Assembly (NCBI GenBank): GCA_020342115.1
Contig: CP070841.1
Coordinates: forward strand, 141,987 to 175,646
Length of the DNA: 33,660 nucleotides
Direction of reading: 5' to 3'
Source of the DNA: Spirochaetota bacterium
GTDB taxonomy: Bacteria; Spirochaetota; B62-G9; DRHN01
This document shows, in pieces, positions 15,098 through 23,882 of this stretch. A program made the position numbers and the translations under genes. The stretch's first letter is position 1; the number at the start of each line of letters is the position of its first letter. The notes beneath the pieces are model-generated. The model was given only the letters and a program-made list of their open reading frames with translations. It made no database searches and was not told the origin of the DNA.

Positions 15098-15931
15098 CTA
15101 CTTCCACCTGATCAGAATCGTCTCTCTTTTGAAAAGTCTTTCTGCGGCCTTGAGCATGATCCAGTTAAGAATAAGCAGAACAACAGAGAGAATGATGAGC
15201 TTTGCAGGAGAGAATACCACAAATCCCAGGATCTGAAGTGCAACGATTGCAAGAATCGGAAGGATAACAACGACCGCTATGTTCTGAGCGGATTTTGCAT
15301 CCTGTGCTCTGGATGAGCCGGACACTCCCAGCATGAAAGATAGAAACGACACGAGAGGTACAAGGACAAAGAGCGATAGCCACCACTGGGGGTTAAGCAC
15401 CCACCTAAGAAGCTCTCTACTGCCCATTACCATAACTCCAACAAGAAAAATAACAGTGCAGATATAACTCATTATTATAGATGGGATCAAACCCGAGAGA
15501 GCTTTTCCAAGAAGGAGCTGCCTGGTTCGTACAGGGGTAGCCAGTAAGGGCTCGAGAGTTCTGGTTTGCTTCTCCTCCACGATGCTGAAGGATGCAAAAC
15601 TCATGGCAATCATGCATGGTATGAGAAGCTGGTAGATAGGGAATTGGCTGAAGAAAAAAACCTGCAATCTTTGTAGAGCCGAAAGTCCCTGCGGGACTGA
15701 GAATTGTACCAGCCATTTTTCGATTGCTCTTCCTATGATCGAATCGAGTATGAGGTCTGCACCGGCAAAACGCAGTACAAGAAAGATGTAAAGAAGTATC
15801 TGGAGTGTAATAAGTACAGGCACAAGCGTGATAAAAAGCGTATTGTTCAGGCTCCTGAATGTAATGAGCCACTCTTTTCTGATGACATGTGCTATAGGGT
15901 GTCTTTTTTTCTGATTAGTCCGATTCATCAA
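15098..15931 (-). CDS. ABC-2 type exporter permease
   Basis: This 277-residue inner-membrane protein has about six hydrophobic segments. The segment SIVEEKQTRTLEPLLATPVR, followed by TRQLLLGKALSGLIPSI, is the hallmark of ABC-2 permeases of the NatB/NosY-like type. It pairs with the ATPase encoded just upstream: the two frames overlap by 17 bases (15915-15931), so translation is probably coupled. The pair would export an unidentified substrate. Two ATGs in a row (MMN) give a start uncertainty of one codon. Repeat element F follows the stop codon directly and may mark the end of the transcript. Confidence 0.85.
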   Translation of the reverse strand: MMNRTNQKKRHPIAHVIRKEWLITFRSLNNTLFITLVPVLITLQILLYIFLVLRFAGADLILDSIIGRAIEKWLVQFSVPQGLSALQRLQVFFFSQFPIYQLLIPCMIAMSFASFSIVEEKQTRTLEPLLATPVRTRQLLLGKALSGLIPSIIMSYICTVIFLVGVMVMGSRELLRWVLNPQWWLSLFVLVPLVSFLSFMLGVSGSSRAQDAKSAQNIAVVVILPILAIVALQILGFVVFSPAKLIILSVVLLILNWIMLKAAERLFKRETILIRWK

Positions 15932-16853
15932 CCTTTTCTTTCTCCTCCCTTATCAGGGAGAGATACACATCCTCGAGTGTGTGATGTTTTTCTGAAACAG
16001 TGCGGATATCGCCACCGGCTTCGACTATTCGCTTCACCAGTATTGGGGATTGGGATTCTGGATCGTCAATATCTATATGCAGTATGTTCTTCTCCTGTTG
16101 AACATTTTTAACAATTTTAAGTCCTTTGACTGCATTCATGATGGTCTTGTTCACAGATTCGAGCTCAACGGTAACCTGCGGCTTGAAGAGTTGGTTTTTC
16201 AGATTCTTCACCGTATCGAGTACAAGCAGCCTGGTTCTGATAAGAGCGATACGGTCGGACAGGGTTTCGGCCTCTTCTAGGTTATGAGTAGTAAGAAATA
16301 CTGTGTGTCCCCTGTTTTTCAGGTCTCTTATGAGGTTTCTGATTTCTATCGAAGCCTCAGGATCAAGACCAGCGGTTGGCTCATCGAGAAAAACAATCTC
16401 CGGTTCATGGATCAGGGCACGGGCGAGCGCAAGTTTCTGGAGCATTCCTCTGGAAAAGCCTGTGACCTTATCCTGCTTTCTATCCGAGAGCCCCATGATG
16501 TTCAGATACTTCTCTGCCTGAGATAACTGGTCTATCTCGTAAAATCCACCGAAGTACAGCAGGTTCTCCAGTGCAGTCATCCTTTCGTAGAACCCCGGTG
16601 TTTCAGTAAGGATTCCCACCTTTTCATGAAGAAGCTCAGGGGTTCTATCGGTCTTCATTCCTGAAACCACTGCATGTCCGGAGGATGGAGCTATGAGCCC
16701 TGAGAGGATTCTTGTGGTTGTTGTTTTTCCGGCGCCGTTTGGACCGAGGAAACCAAGAATCTCGCCACTCTCTACACTTATGGAGAGATCTTTCACAGCC
16801 AGGAGGTCGCCATATAATTTTGTGAGCTTATCGGTTTCGATTACTGATGACAT
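15915..16853 (-). CDS. ABC exporter ATP-binding protein
   Basis: This 312-residue ATPase has Walker A GPNGAGKT (residues 37-44), a signature GFSRGMLQKLALARA (Ser-Arg-Gly-Met variant usual in CcmA/NatA-like exporters), Walker B IVFLDEPTAGLD and switch His in LTTHNLEEAE. After about residue 215 comes a C-terminal domain typical of this group, with SEKHHTLEDVYLSLI near the end. It energises the ABC-2 permease behind it. It lies 12 bases after nadB, so nadB, ATPase and permease look like one transcript. No clear SD precedes the ATG. Instead a three-codon mini-frame (ATG AAC AAA TAA) ends on TAATG over the start, so re-initiation is possible. Confidence 0.9.
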   Translation of the reverse strand: MSSVIETDKLTKLYGDLLAVKDLSISVESGEILGFLGPNGAGKTTTTRILSGLIAPSSGHAVVSGMKTDRTPELLHEKVGILTETPGFYERMTALENLLYFGGFYEIDQLSQAEKYLNIMGLSDRKQDKVTGFSRGMLQKLALARALIHEPEIVFLDEPTAGLDPEASIEIRNLIRDLKNRGHTVFLTTHNLEEAETLSDRIALIRTRLLVLDTVKNLKNQLFKPQVTVELESVNKTIMNAVKGLKIVKNVQQEKNILHIDIDDPESQSPILVKRIVEAGGDIRTVSEKHHTLEDVYLSLIREEKEKVDESD

Positions 16854-16865
16854 TATTTGTTCATA

Positions 16866-18440
16866 TTAATCTTTGATATAGTGACACCCTGTGGTCGTCT
16901 TATTCATTCTCGCGAATTGTGCAATGATGTGAGCCACGATGATTCCGTTACGAAGCTCCACCTTTGCTCTTGTGAGATCCGTATCTCGGTAGTAGTCTGT
17001 GATCCTAGAATAAAGGTTTCGCAGATCAGATACAGCTCTTATCAGCCTCGTCTCTGTTCTGATAATTCCGACATAACTCCACATCGTTGTCTTTAAATTG
17101 TTCCAATCCTGAAGTGTCAGGAATGGGTCGTTGTCTGTCTTCTTCAGATTTTTTGGATAAATCCAGTCGTCAATCTCCTTGAAGTATATCTTGCTGATTT
17201 CAGACCTGACGGCGTGGGATCCTGCTCTCTTGCCAAACACGAGACCTTCCAGTAGTGACACTGAAGCGAGTCGATTTGCTCCGTGAACACCGGAACATGA
17301 TGCTTCTCCGACAGCATATAGTCCATCGAGTGTTGTCAATCCATTGTCATCTATAAGTATTCCGCCACAGAAGTAGTGTTCTCCGGGAACTACAGGGATC
17401 GGCTCTTTTTCAATATCTATCTTGTGACGCTTACACTCCTCATATATGGTAGGAAACCTCTTGGAAATATTGATATGCCTGGTATTGTTGTTTGCGATAT
17501 CCAGATATACATGACTCGACTCGGTTTTTGCCATCTCATTGTATATGGCCCTTGTTACTTCATCTCTTGGAGCGAGGTCTTTCCATTCTGGTGAATAGTG
17601 TTCCATGAAAGCTTCGCCGCAACGGTTGATCAGTTTCCCTCCCTCGCCTCGAACTGCTTCTGATATGAGAAAGCTCGATCCCTCTTCAGTGTAGAGCATT
17701 GTTGGGTGGAACTGGACATACTCCATATTAATCACTTGAGCTCCAGCCCTGTAAGCCATTGAGATTCCATCTCCGGTCGCACATTCAGGGTTTGTGGTAT
17801 ACTGATAGAGCCTGCCAATGCCTCCTGTAGCTACTATGGTTGAGTCTGCAAGCAGGGTGTGTACCTCTTTTGTACTGTTATCAAGGACATACGCACCAAG
17901 ACATTGATTACGCTTATATTTTAAAAGAGGGTTTTTCGAGTTGTGATGGGTAGTTATAAGATCAATTGCAGTCTGGTTACTGAGAAGTGTAATATTGTCA
18001 ATGGACTTGATCTTTTCAAGCAGCTTTTTCTGAATCTCCAGGCCTGTCATATCGTAGTAGTGAAGAATCCTTTGTTTCGAATGGGCAGCTTCTTTTGTCA
18101 GGAGGTAAGCCCCATTATCTTTCTTCGAAAACTCTACACCGATCTTTCCAATAAGAAAATCTTCTACTGCCGGTCTGGCTTCTTTTGAAATTATTTTTAC
18201 AGCTTCTGGGTTGGAGATTCTGTCTCCGGCCTTCATTATATCTTCATACAGGCACTCCTCAGAGTCATCCTCACCTATGGTTACGATTCCACCCTGCGCA
18301 TACCTTGTGTTTGACTCCATTGGATCAGCTGTTTTTGTTAGTAGAACTATATGCTTGTTCGATGAAGCAGCTGTTATTGCAGCAGTACAGCCTGCTATTC
18401 CTGATCCTATGATGAGAACATCGGTTTTATCTCTCAGCAC
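16866..18440 (-). CDS. nadB: L-aspartate oxidase (NAD biosynthesis)
   Basis: NadB oxidises L-aspartate to iminoaspartate, the first step of de novo NAD synthesis. It is FAD-dependent and can use fumarate instead of oxygen. The 524-residue protein shows the dinucleotide fold DVLIIGSGIAGCTAAITAAS near the start, NTRYAQGGI (FAD/substrate), the active-site region VQFHPTMLY with SEAVRGEGGKLIN, PRDEVTRAI, and GLYAVGEASCSGVHGANRLA with SLLEGLVFG. The C-terminal helical domain is present. Start is GTG at 18440 with only a weak SD. An inverted repeat lies just upstream (18456-18484). NadA and NadC are not in the window. The gene follows thrC by 58 bases. Confidence 0.92.
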   Translation of the reverse strand: MLRDKTDVLIIGSGIAGCTAAITAASSNKHIVLLTKTADPMESNTRYAQGGIVTIGEDDSEECLYEDIMKAGDRISNPEAVKIISKEARPAVEDFLIGKIGVEFSKKDNGAYLLTKEAAHSKQRILHYYDMTGLEIQKKLLEKIKSIDNITLLSNQTAIDLITTHHNSKNPLLKYKRNQCLGAYVLDNSTKEVHTLLADSTIVATGGIGRLYQYTTNPECATGDGISMAYRAGAQVINMEYVQFHPTMLYTEEGSSFLISEAVRGEGGKLINRCGEAFMEHYSPEWKDLAPRDEVTRAIYNEMAKTESSHVYLDIANNNTRHINISKRFPTIYEECKRHKIDIEKEPIPVVPGEHYFCGGILIDDNGLTTLDGLYAVGEASCSGVHGANRLASVSLLEGLVFGKRAGSHAVRSEISKIYFKEIDDWIYPKNLKKTDNDPFLTLQDWNNLKTTMWSYVGIIRTETRLIRAVSDLRNLYSRITDYYRDTDLTRAKVELRNGIIVAHIIAQFARMNKTTTGCHYIKD

Positions 18441-18455
18441 TATTTAAACTCGTTC

Positions 18456-18484
18456 TATTACTCAGCTCTCTGGGGTGAGTAATA
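18456..18484. promoter_or_regulatory. 9-bp perfect inverted repeat upstream of nadB
   Basis: TATTACTCA (18456-18464) and TGAGTAATA (18476-18484) are perfect reverse complements around an 11-base loop. They lie in the thrC-nadB gap, 15 bases upstream of the nadB GTG. On the minus strand no T-run follows, so it is not a typical terminator for thrC. It could be an operator for a dimeric regulator or an RNA hairpin affecting nadB translation. I do not recognise it as a known NAD-repressor site. Confidence 0.4.
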
Positions 18485-18498
18485 AATTTTAAGTTTTT

Positions 18499-19956
18499 TT
18501 AATTAAAAATATCAGCTACCTTAGCTTTTGCTTCTTCATACTGAGTTTTGCTCATACACTTGCTCCCCTTTTCATCAATTAAGGGGGGAGAGGATACAGC
18601 ATAAACCCTCTCATCGAGGTTTCGCTGTTCAACAATTCCTTTAGGAATCTCGGGCTGTATACCTATGGCCTTCAAGATATCATCAGGAAACTTTCCCGGA
18701 TCTGCGGTTTCGTAGACAACTGCATTCCCTTTTTGTTTTTTGTTCATGAAACACTCGAGCGATTTCCAGCTGACCGCACCGTGAGGATCTAAAATGATTC
18801 CATATCTTTTGTATACGTCATGAATCGTTTCATAATGTTCATCATTTGTAATGCTAACTGAGAATATGTCTCTGCGCATTGCTTCGAGATCGGGCATTCG
18901 GTCAATCACACCGGATTTCACTACGTTTTTCGATTTCTCGTCTCTCTCATCGAATTGGTGGCCTCTATAAAACTCGATGAGGCGCGCAAAGTTGCTGGGA
19001 TGTGACACGATCATTGCTGTAGAGGGCGACCAGATCGATGGTTTTATAGTATACTTCCCTGAAGCCAGAAAATCGGGGAATTCCCTGTTTTCGTTCACGC
19101 CGCAAATGATCTTTTTGATAGGTAACCCCATCTCCTTTGCTATTACTGTTCCCATCATATCACCGAAATTTCCAGATGGGATGCTTGCGTAGAACCCACC
19201 ATCTTCCATCTTGATTCTTGAATATGCAAAGAAAGGGTAAACAGCCTGGGGTAATAGCCTTCCAAGACTTATCGAGTTAGCTGATGTGAATCTATCAGGA
19301 TCGCCGAAACAGTCTCTGGCAAACTCTCTGTCACTCAAGATGTTTTTTGCAAGTTCCTGACATACATCGAAATCTCCGTTGACTGAGAAAGCGTGTATAT
19401 TTTGCCGCAGTGTTGTCATCTGTCTTCTCTGCTGCTCTGAGATGGAACCTTCAGGGAAAAACACTATATTGGAGACGTTATCGAGCCCGAGGAGGGCATG
19501 AGCAACAGCACCTCCTGTATCCCCTGAGGTTGCAACCACAACAACACGTTCCTGACCGCTCTGACCCAAAAAATGATTCAGGACCCTGCTGAAAAAACGC
19601 GCGGCAAAGTCTTTGAAGGAGTAGGTTGGACCTTTGCTGAGCCACATGATATGGGTCTTTTCTGTAACCTGCTGGAGCTCTACCGGGATAATATCTTCGT
19701 TGTATGCATCTTTCAGAATTGCCATGAAGTCTTTTTTGCTAATGTCCGGTGTGACATAGGGTAGAAGGACACTGAGAGCTATTTCGGCATAGTTATTTCG
19801 TTCCATAGCTCTGATTTCATCTGGTGTGAGCTTAGGTATCGCCTCTCTTTTCATCATATAGAGTCCATAGTTTGATGCTATACCATTGAGAATGGCTTCA
19901 CGGAAGCTTACCTCTTCACGATGATTGTTCGTGCTATGATAAAGAATTGTCATCAT
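18499..19956 (-). CDS. thrC: Threonine synthase
   Basis: ThrC converts O-phospho-L-homoserine to L-threonine with PLP. The 485-residue length fits the longer class of bacterial ThrC. Visible features are the N-terminal domain (YHSTNN through LPYVTP), the PLP lysine in GPTYSFKDFAARF (Lys115), the phosphate-binding SGDTGGA loop, FFPEGSISEQQRRQM, and NSISLGRLLPQAVYPFFAYS. The frame opens with two ATGs (19956 and 19953). GAGGAG lies one base from the first and four from the second, so 19953 is the likelier start. It is probably the first gene of a thrC-nadB-ABC exporter transcript. It is not accompanied by other threonine genes here. Confidence 0.92.
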   Translation of the reverse strand: MMTILYHSTNNHREEVSFREAILNGIASNYGLYMMKREAIPKLTPDEIRAMERNNYAEIALSVLLPYVTPDISKKDFMAILKDAYNEDIIPVELQQVTEKTHIMWLSKGPTYSFKDFAARFFSRVLNHFLGQSGQERVVVVATSGDTGGAVAHALLGLDNVSNIVFFPEGSISEQQRRQMTTLRQNIHAFSVNGDFDVCQELAKNILSDREFARDCFGDPDRFTSANSISLGRLLPQAVYPFFAYSRIKMEDGGFYASIPSGNFGDMMGTVIAKEMGLPIKKIICGVNENREFPDFLASGKYTIKPSIWSPSTAMIVSHPSNFARLIEFYRGHQFDERDEKSKNVVKSGVIDRMPDLEAMRRDIFSVSITNDEHYETIHDVYKRYGIILDPHGAVSWKSLECFMNKKQKGNAVVYETADPGKFPDDILKAIGIQPEIPKGIVEQRNLDERVYAVSSPPLIDEKGSKCMSKTQYEEAKAKVADIFN

Positions 19957-19994
19957 GCTCCTCGTTGAACTGCACTAAAAGCAGGTTTATCATA

Positions 19995-20022
19995 AATATA
20001 TTATTTTTTAATGTATTGTAAA
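19995..20022 (-). promoter_or_regulatory. candidate promoter for thrC
   Basis: On the minus strand TTTACA (complement of 20017-20022) is followed after 16 bases by TATATT (complement of 19995-20000). Transcription would start about 30 bases before the thrC start. Both boxes match the sigma70 consensus in five of six positions. The rest of the 146-base gap up to rluD holds nothing else that I recognise. Confidence 0.45.
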
Positions 20023-20102
20023 ACCAGAAATATATTAGCATTTGTGAAGTTATAATTCACTTTAGCAATTAGTAGCACCCTCTCGACCATTAGGTTAAGG
20101 GG

Positions 20103-21038
20103 CTAGGAGATATTGTATCCCAGAGTTTTCCCGAGCTCTATGAAGTGTTTGGGGTAGGGGGCTTTGAACTTCATTCTCTCTTGAGTTGATGGATGAGTGA
20201 TCTCCAGTTCTTTTGCAAAGAGAGCCATGAACTCAACAGGATGGGATTTCCTGGCATATAATGGATCGCCGATAATAGGATGTCCCATTGAGGCGGCATG
20301 CACACGCAACTGGTGGGTTCTCCCGGTTTTAGGGAAAAACTGAACCCATGTCGTATCGCTTTTTGAGTCGATTACGTGATAGTGAGTTACAGCAGATTTA
20401 CCGTTTTCTCCTGTCCTGAACTTCTTTCTGTTTCTTTCGCTTCTTTTAATGGACCGTTCGATTGTGCCCTCCTTTGGAATAATGACACCTTTTACAATGG
20501 CATCGTAGATTTTCTCTACTTCTTTTTTTGCGAATGCGTCTGAGATTTGGGTGTGTGTAATATTATTCTTCGCTATCAGGAGTACACCAGCCGTATCCTT
20601 ATCGAGCCTGTGAACTATACCGGGACGAAGCTCTCCACCAATATTCGAGAGGTTTTGAGTATTGCCGAAGTAATGAATAAGTGCATTGACAAGTGTGTCG
20701 TTCTTATGGCCTGCTGAGGGGTGTGTCGGGATTCCTGGAGGTTTGTTGATTACAAGGATGTCGTCATCCTCAAAGAGGATGTCCAGCTGGATAGCCAATG
20801 GTGTAAGATCGGTTTTGCTGGGCTCAGGGATCTGAACTTCAATTAAATCTCCTTCTTTAATACGGTAATGAGCCTTCTTTTTCTGAGAGTTTACAAGAAT
20901 AAGGTTCGCGTCCCCTTCTATATATTTCTGGATTACTGATCGAGAAAGCCCTTCCCGACCAAGTTTTTTGGTGAGAAACAGATCGAGCCTCTTCCCTTCA
21001 TCTTTTCCTATGATACTGAAGGAGAATTTATTATGCAC
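20103..21038 (-). CDS. rluD: RluD-family 23S rRNA pseudouridine synthase
   Basis: This 311-residue RluA-family pseudouridine synthase has an N-terminal S4 RNA-binding domain (about residues 15-70). The catalytic motif GIVHRLDKDTAGVLLIAKN places the nucleophilic Asp at 146. The substrate region FPKTGRTHQLRVHAASMGHP is also present. An S4 domain together with this motif fits RluD (large-subunit rRNA helix 69), but RluC-type assignment cannot be excluded. Start is GTG at 21038, lying inside the lspA coding end (8-base overlap), so translation is likely coupled. The lspA-rluD order is common in bacteria. It is the last gene of a long minus-strand run. Confidence 0.87.
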   Translation of the reverse strand: MHNKFSFSIIGKDEGKRLDLFLTKKLGREGLSRSVIQKYIEGDANLILVNSQKKKAHYRIKEGDLIEVQIPEPSKTDLTPLAIQLDILFEDDDILVINKPPGIPTHPSAGHKNDTLVNALIHYFGNTQNLSNIGGELRPGIVHRLDKDTAGVLLIAKNNITHTQISDAFAKKEVEKIYDAIVKGVIIPKEGTIERSIKRSERNRKKFRTGENGKSAVTHYHVIDSKSDTTWVQFFPKTGRTHQLRVHAASMGHPIIGDPLYARKSHPVEFMALFAKELEITHPSTQERMKFKAPYPKHFIELGKTLGYNIS

Positions 21039-21564
21039 TCTCGGTGCTTTCAGCTATTCCCCCTATTTTGATGATGATTATGAGAAGCATAACAATCCCT
21101 ACGAATACACTCGCATCGGCGATATTGAAGGTAGGCCATCTGGACATGCGGATGTTGAGGAATAGAATAGAAATATCCGGAAAGTCGAGGTCAATGAAGT
21201 CAACGACCTCTCCTCGTAATATCCGGTCGATTATATTTCCAATAGCTCCACCAAAGATAAGACCCATAGAGACAGGGGCGAGCTTGACATCCCTTGGGAT
21301 TGTGAAGAATATGTACAGGATTACCCCTAGAGCAATGAACTGGATGATTAAAAGAAGCGGTGTTTTTAAAGGGGAAGGGTTGGGGTCGAAAAGTCCGAAG
21401 GCTATTCCTGAGTTAAGTATATAACTGATTTTCAATAGGTCGCCTAGTACATCTATTGAATGGTTCAAATCCAAATTGGTTCTTACAATCCATTTGACCA
21501 CTCTATCAGCAGCAATAATACATACGCTGATTATAGCGAATATATAAAACCGTTTCTTGAACAT
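21031..21564 (-). CDS. lspA: Lipoprotein signal peptidase (signal peptidase II)
   Basis: LspA removes signal peptides from diacylglyceryl-prolipoproteins in the inner membrane. The 177-residue protein has four hydrophobic segments and the conserved motifs NSGIAFGLF, GGAIGNIIDRILRGEVVDFID and WPTFNIADASVFVG. The invariant aspartates lie at GNxxDR (Asp113), VVDF (Asp122) and FNxAD (Asp150), which include the aspartic-protease pair. The length is slightly above the usual 160-170 residues, with a longer segment between VVDF and FNIAD. AGAGAGG precedes the ATG by nine bases. The previous gene ends three bases upstream. Confidence 0.95.
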   Translation of the reverse strand: MFKKRFYIFAIISVCIIAADRVVKWIVRTNLDLNHSIDVLGDLLKISYILNSGIAFGLFDPNPSPLKTPLLLIIQFIALGVILYIFFTIPRDVKLAPVSMGLIFGGAIGNIIDRILRGEVVDFIDLDFPDISILFLNIRMSRWPTFNIADASVFVGIVMLLIIIIKIGGIAESTESA

Positions 21565-21567
21565 TTT

Positions 21568-21939
21568 TTAAAACCTCTCTTTTAAAAATACTACCTCGTT
21601 ATCTCTCAGGGCAACAGTGAAGGAAATTCCAAGGGTTGAAAGAATAAGATACTGATATTCTACCTGCGTGAAAGGACCAACCGTTCCGCTCACTACCCTG
21701 TAACCTTCGATACCAAGAAAAGTGATGAGGAGACTCACAGGTAAGGAGATAAAAAAAACTATCTCAAACCTCCTGAGCGGAGTCTCTTCGTAATCTGCAT
21801 CCTTATCGGTAAAATCATAACTTATATATTGATTGTTTGCTTCCATATCTGCCTGTTGCCCGTCAGCCCAGAGCAAACCCCTCTGAAGGTTAATTGAAAA
21901 AACCATCAGGACCATCAACAGCATGCAAATCGATTTCAT
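21568..21939 (-). CDS. Small exported/membrane protein of unknown function (mtnP-lspA linker)
   Basis: I do not recognise this 123-residue protein. It starts with a hydrophobic leader (about residues 4-25, possibly cleaved before ADGQQ). It then has an acidic, polar stretch (residues 28-55, many Asp, Glu and Tyr), one good membrane helix (about 58-80) and a second weaker hydrophobic segment (about 95-112, ILSTLGISFTVAL). Its ATG overlaps the mtnP stop (ATGA), and its own stop lies three bases before lspA, so it is translated as part of the run. Such tight coupling with lspA suggests an envelope role, but that is inference only. Confidence 0.65.
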   Translation of the reverse strand: MKSICMLLMVLMVFSINLQRGLLWADGQQADMEANNQYISYDFTDKDADYEETPLRRFEIVFFISLPVSLLITFLGIEGYRVVSGTVGPFTQVEYQYLILSTLGISFTVALRDNEVVFLKERF

Positions 21940-22799
21940 TGCCAGTATTTCCCGTACAAGATATCAAGTTTTTTCTTTATCGATGCAGGGATCATGTGTT
22001 TGGCTGTTATTATTGCATATTGTGCAGCATCACTGCACTGGCATTTTCGTTCTTCCGGGATCTTTTCAACAGCTTTTTTAATAATGGCATGAGCAGTTTT
22101 AGTGCTTGCCTTCAGGTTTCCAACTACAATATCGATCGTCACATCATCCTCATCCTCTTTCCAGCAGTCATAGTCTGTAGTAAGCGCCATGAGTGCATAA
22201 CAGATCTCGGCTTCACGTGCAAGCTTTGCTTCGGGTATGGCAGTCATACCTATAATGCCTCCACCCCATGATTGGTAGAGATTGCTTTCAGCTCTTGTAG
22301 AGAATAACGGTCCTTCCATGCACACATAAGTCTCGTTATTATGCACTTTTTTACTAATTGACATGGCTGTGTCATGGAGGATGGTTTTGAGGTGTGAGCA
22401 GACCGGATCTGCAAAGGAGACATGACCTACAATCCCGTTTCCGAAAAAGGAATTATCTCTTGAGCGAGTCCTGTCAATAATTTGATCAGGGATTACAATA
22501 TCACGCGGTTTTATCTTCTCTTTCAGGCTTCCAACAGCGCTGACTGCGATTATACGCTCTACTCCCAGTTTTTTTAGGGCCCATATATTTGCCTTTACAG
22601 GTATCTCTGTTGGCAGGAAATGATGTCCAGTACCGTGACGTGGTAAGAATGCTACTTCTCTGTCATTGTAGCGAATTACCTTTATGCTGTCCGATGGTTT
22701 TCCAAACGGTGTATCTATATCAACGGTGTCGATAATGGATTTCTCATCCATCTGGTAAAGCCCGGTCCCTCCGATTACAGCAATCCGTACCTGTCTCAT
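21936..22799 (-). CDS. mtnP: S-methyl-5-thioadenosine phosphorylase
   Basis: MtnP splits methylthioadenosine, the by-product of polyamine and quorum-signal synthesis, into adenine and methylthioribose-1-phosphate. Visible features are the N-terminal phosphate loop IGGTGLY, the RHGTGHH segment, VGSLKEKIKPRDIVIPDQIIDRT-type residues near 110-130 (conserved in the family), EGPLFSTRAES and GMTAIPEAKLAREAEICYA followed by TDYD. That combination is typical of MTA phosphorylase rather than guanosine/inosine phosphorylases. I place the start at 22799, because GGAGG lies six bases upstream. The frame is open further (to 22853), but the extra 18 residues look non-native. The protein is then 287 residues long. 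Confidence 0.9.
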   Translation of the reverse strand: MRQVRIAVIGGTGLYQMDEKSIIDTVDIDTPFGKPSDSIKVIRYNDREVAFLPRHGTGHHFLPTEIPVKANIWALKKLGVERIIAVSAVGSLKEKIKPRDIVIPDQIIDRTRSRDNSFFGNGIVGHVSFADPVCSHLKTILHDTAMSISKKVHNNETYVCMEGPLFSTRAESNLYQSWGGGIIGMTAIPEAKLAREAEICYALMALTTDYDCWKEDEDDVTIDIVVGNLKASTKTAHAIIKKAVEKIPEERKCQCSDAAQYAIITAKHMIPASIKKKLDILYGKYWQ

Positions 22800-22886
22800 A
22801 TTTTCCTCCGCAGTCTTACAGGAATAATAATGCGAAATGTAGGTATAAAGCAAATAGAAAACTGAAAGGGAAAATAACCTTAGAGC

Positions 22887-23117
22887 TTATGTGTCACTAT
22901 TTATTTTAAATGCTTTGTTTTTAGATTTTACGCCTCTTATGATGGAAACGGCACTTTTTGCCACACCGAGGTAATCAGCAACGAGTTCTATTGCATCTTT
23001 ATTGGCCTTTCCCTGTACTGGATTGGCATGTGTATAAATATGATAGGTACCATTTTTAATCTCTATTTTCCTTTTAGAGCTTCCTGTATGAACTTTTACT
23101 TCGATTATTTTTCGCAC
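22887..23117 (-). CDS. yggU: DUF167 / YggU-family protein
   Basis: This 76-residue protein matches the small alpha/beta DUF167 family, known in E. coli as YggU, whose function is not established. Family-typical segments are VKVHTGSSKRKIEI, HANPVQGKANKDAIELVADY and LGVAKSAVSIIRG, ending in KSKNKAFKI. The start is GTG at 23117; GGAG is only one base away, so initiation may depend on coupling with yggS, whose stop lies 23 bases upstream. The yggS-yggU neighbourhood is a common one in bacteria. Confidence 0.8.
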   Translation of the reverse strand: MRKIIEVKVHTGSSKRKIEIKNGTYHIYTHANPVQGKANKDAIELVADYLGVAKSAVSIIRGVKSKNKAFKINSDT

Positions 23118-23140
23118 TCCGGTATTCCTGAAGAAGGCTA

Positions 23141-23821
23141 TTAGCCATACACCCGCTCGCCAAATATTGCTGTGCCTATGCGAATCATATTCGACCCTTC
23201 GTCTATGGCAATCTCATAATCCATGCTCATGCCCATTGAAAGGCAGCAGATATCGAGGTCTTTTTCCCTTGTTTGGAGCTCATCGTACTTTTTTTTCATA
23301 AGAGAAAAACAGTTCCTTATCAGCTTCTCATCACTGGTGAACGGACCAATTGTCATGAGGCCTTTGATCTTCACCATTGAAAGAGAACGGAGCTCATCGA
23401 TGAGAAAGAATAGTTTATCAGGTGGTATTCCTGATTTTGTCACCTCGCCGCTCGAGTTTATCTCAATAAGAATATCAACTGGAGAAGATGCCCTTTTTTC
23501 GATCTCAATCGCGGTATCGAGCTTGTCTATACTTTGTATCATGCTGAATAATGGGAGTGCTTTTTTGACCTTGTTTCTCTGGAGATGGCCTACAAGATGC
23601 CAAGTTGGCCCTTTCTTAACCTTTCCGAACTTTTGCTCAGCCTCTTGAACCCTGTTTTCCCCTAAATCTGTTATACCAGCCTCAACAGCTTCATTAATTT
23701 TCTCTACAGGTATGGTTTTTGATACAGCAACGAGTGTAACATGGTCTTTTCTTCCGTTTCTATTGAGTGCATTATTTATCTTATTGTTAACAGAATCCAG
23801 ATTATCCTTTATCGAGGCCAT
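23141..23821 (-). CDS. yggS: YggS-family PLP-binding protein
   Basis: This 226-residue single-domain PLP protein belongs to the YggS/PLPBP family, which has no known reaction and acts in vitamin B6 and amino-acid homeostasis. The PLP-binding Lys35 sits in TLVAVSKTIP. Also typical are GENRVQEAEQKF, WHLVGHLQRNK and the C-terminal LSMGMSMDYEIAIDEGSNMIRIGTAIFGER region (SMGMS and RIGTAIFG). AGAGAG precedes the ATG. Upstream lies the small 76-residue gene after 61 bases. Downstream is the DUF167 gene. Confidence 0.92.
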   Translation of the reverse strand: MASIKDNLDSVNNKINNALNRNGRKDHVTLVAVSKTIPVEKINEAVEAGITDLGENRVQEAEQKFGKVKKGPTWHLVGHLQRNKVKKALPLFSMIQSIDKLDTAIEIEKRASSPVDILIEINSSGEVTKSGIPPDKLFFLIDELRSLSMVKIKGLMTIGPFTSDEKLIRNCFSLMKKKYDELQTREKDLDICCLSMGMSMDYEIAIDEGSNMIRIGTAIFGERVYG

Positions 23822-23882
23822 ACGATCTCTCTTTCATCTAATGAAATGCAGGAAAAAATTTACTCACATTAAAGGAAATAGA

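Noticed and set aside
22800-22853. N-terminal extension of 18 residues on mtnP
   Set aside because: GGAGG sits six bases before the ATG at 22799 and the family N-terminus (IGGTGLY) starts shortly after it.
23223-23648. A 141-codon plus-strand frame
   Set aside because: It is antisense to yggS, which is well conserved.
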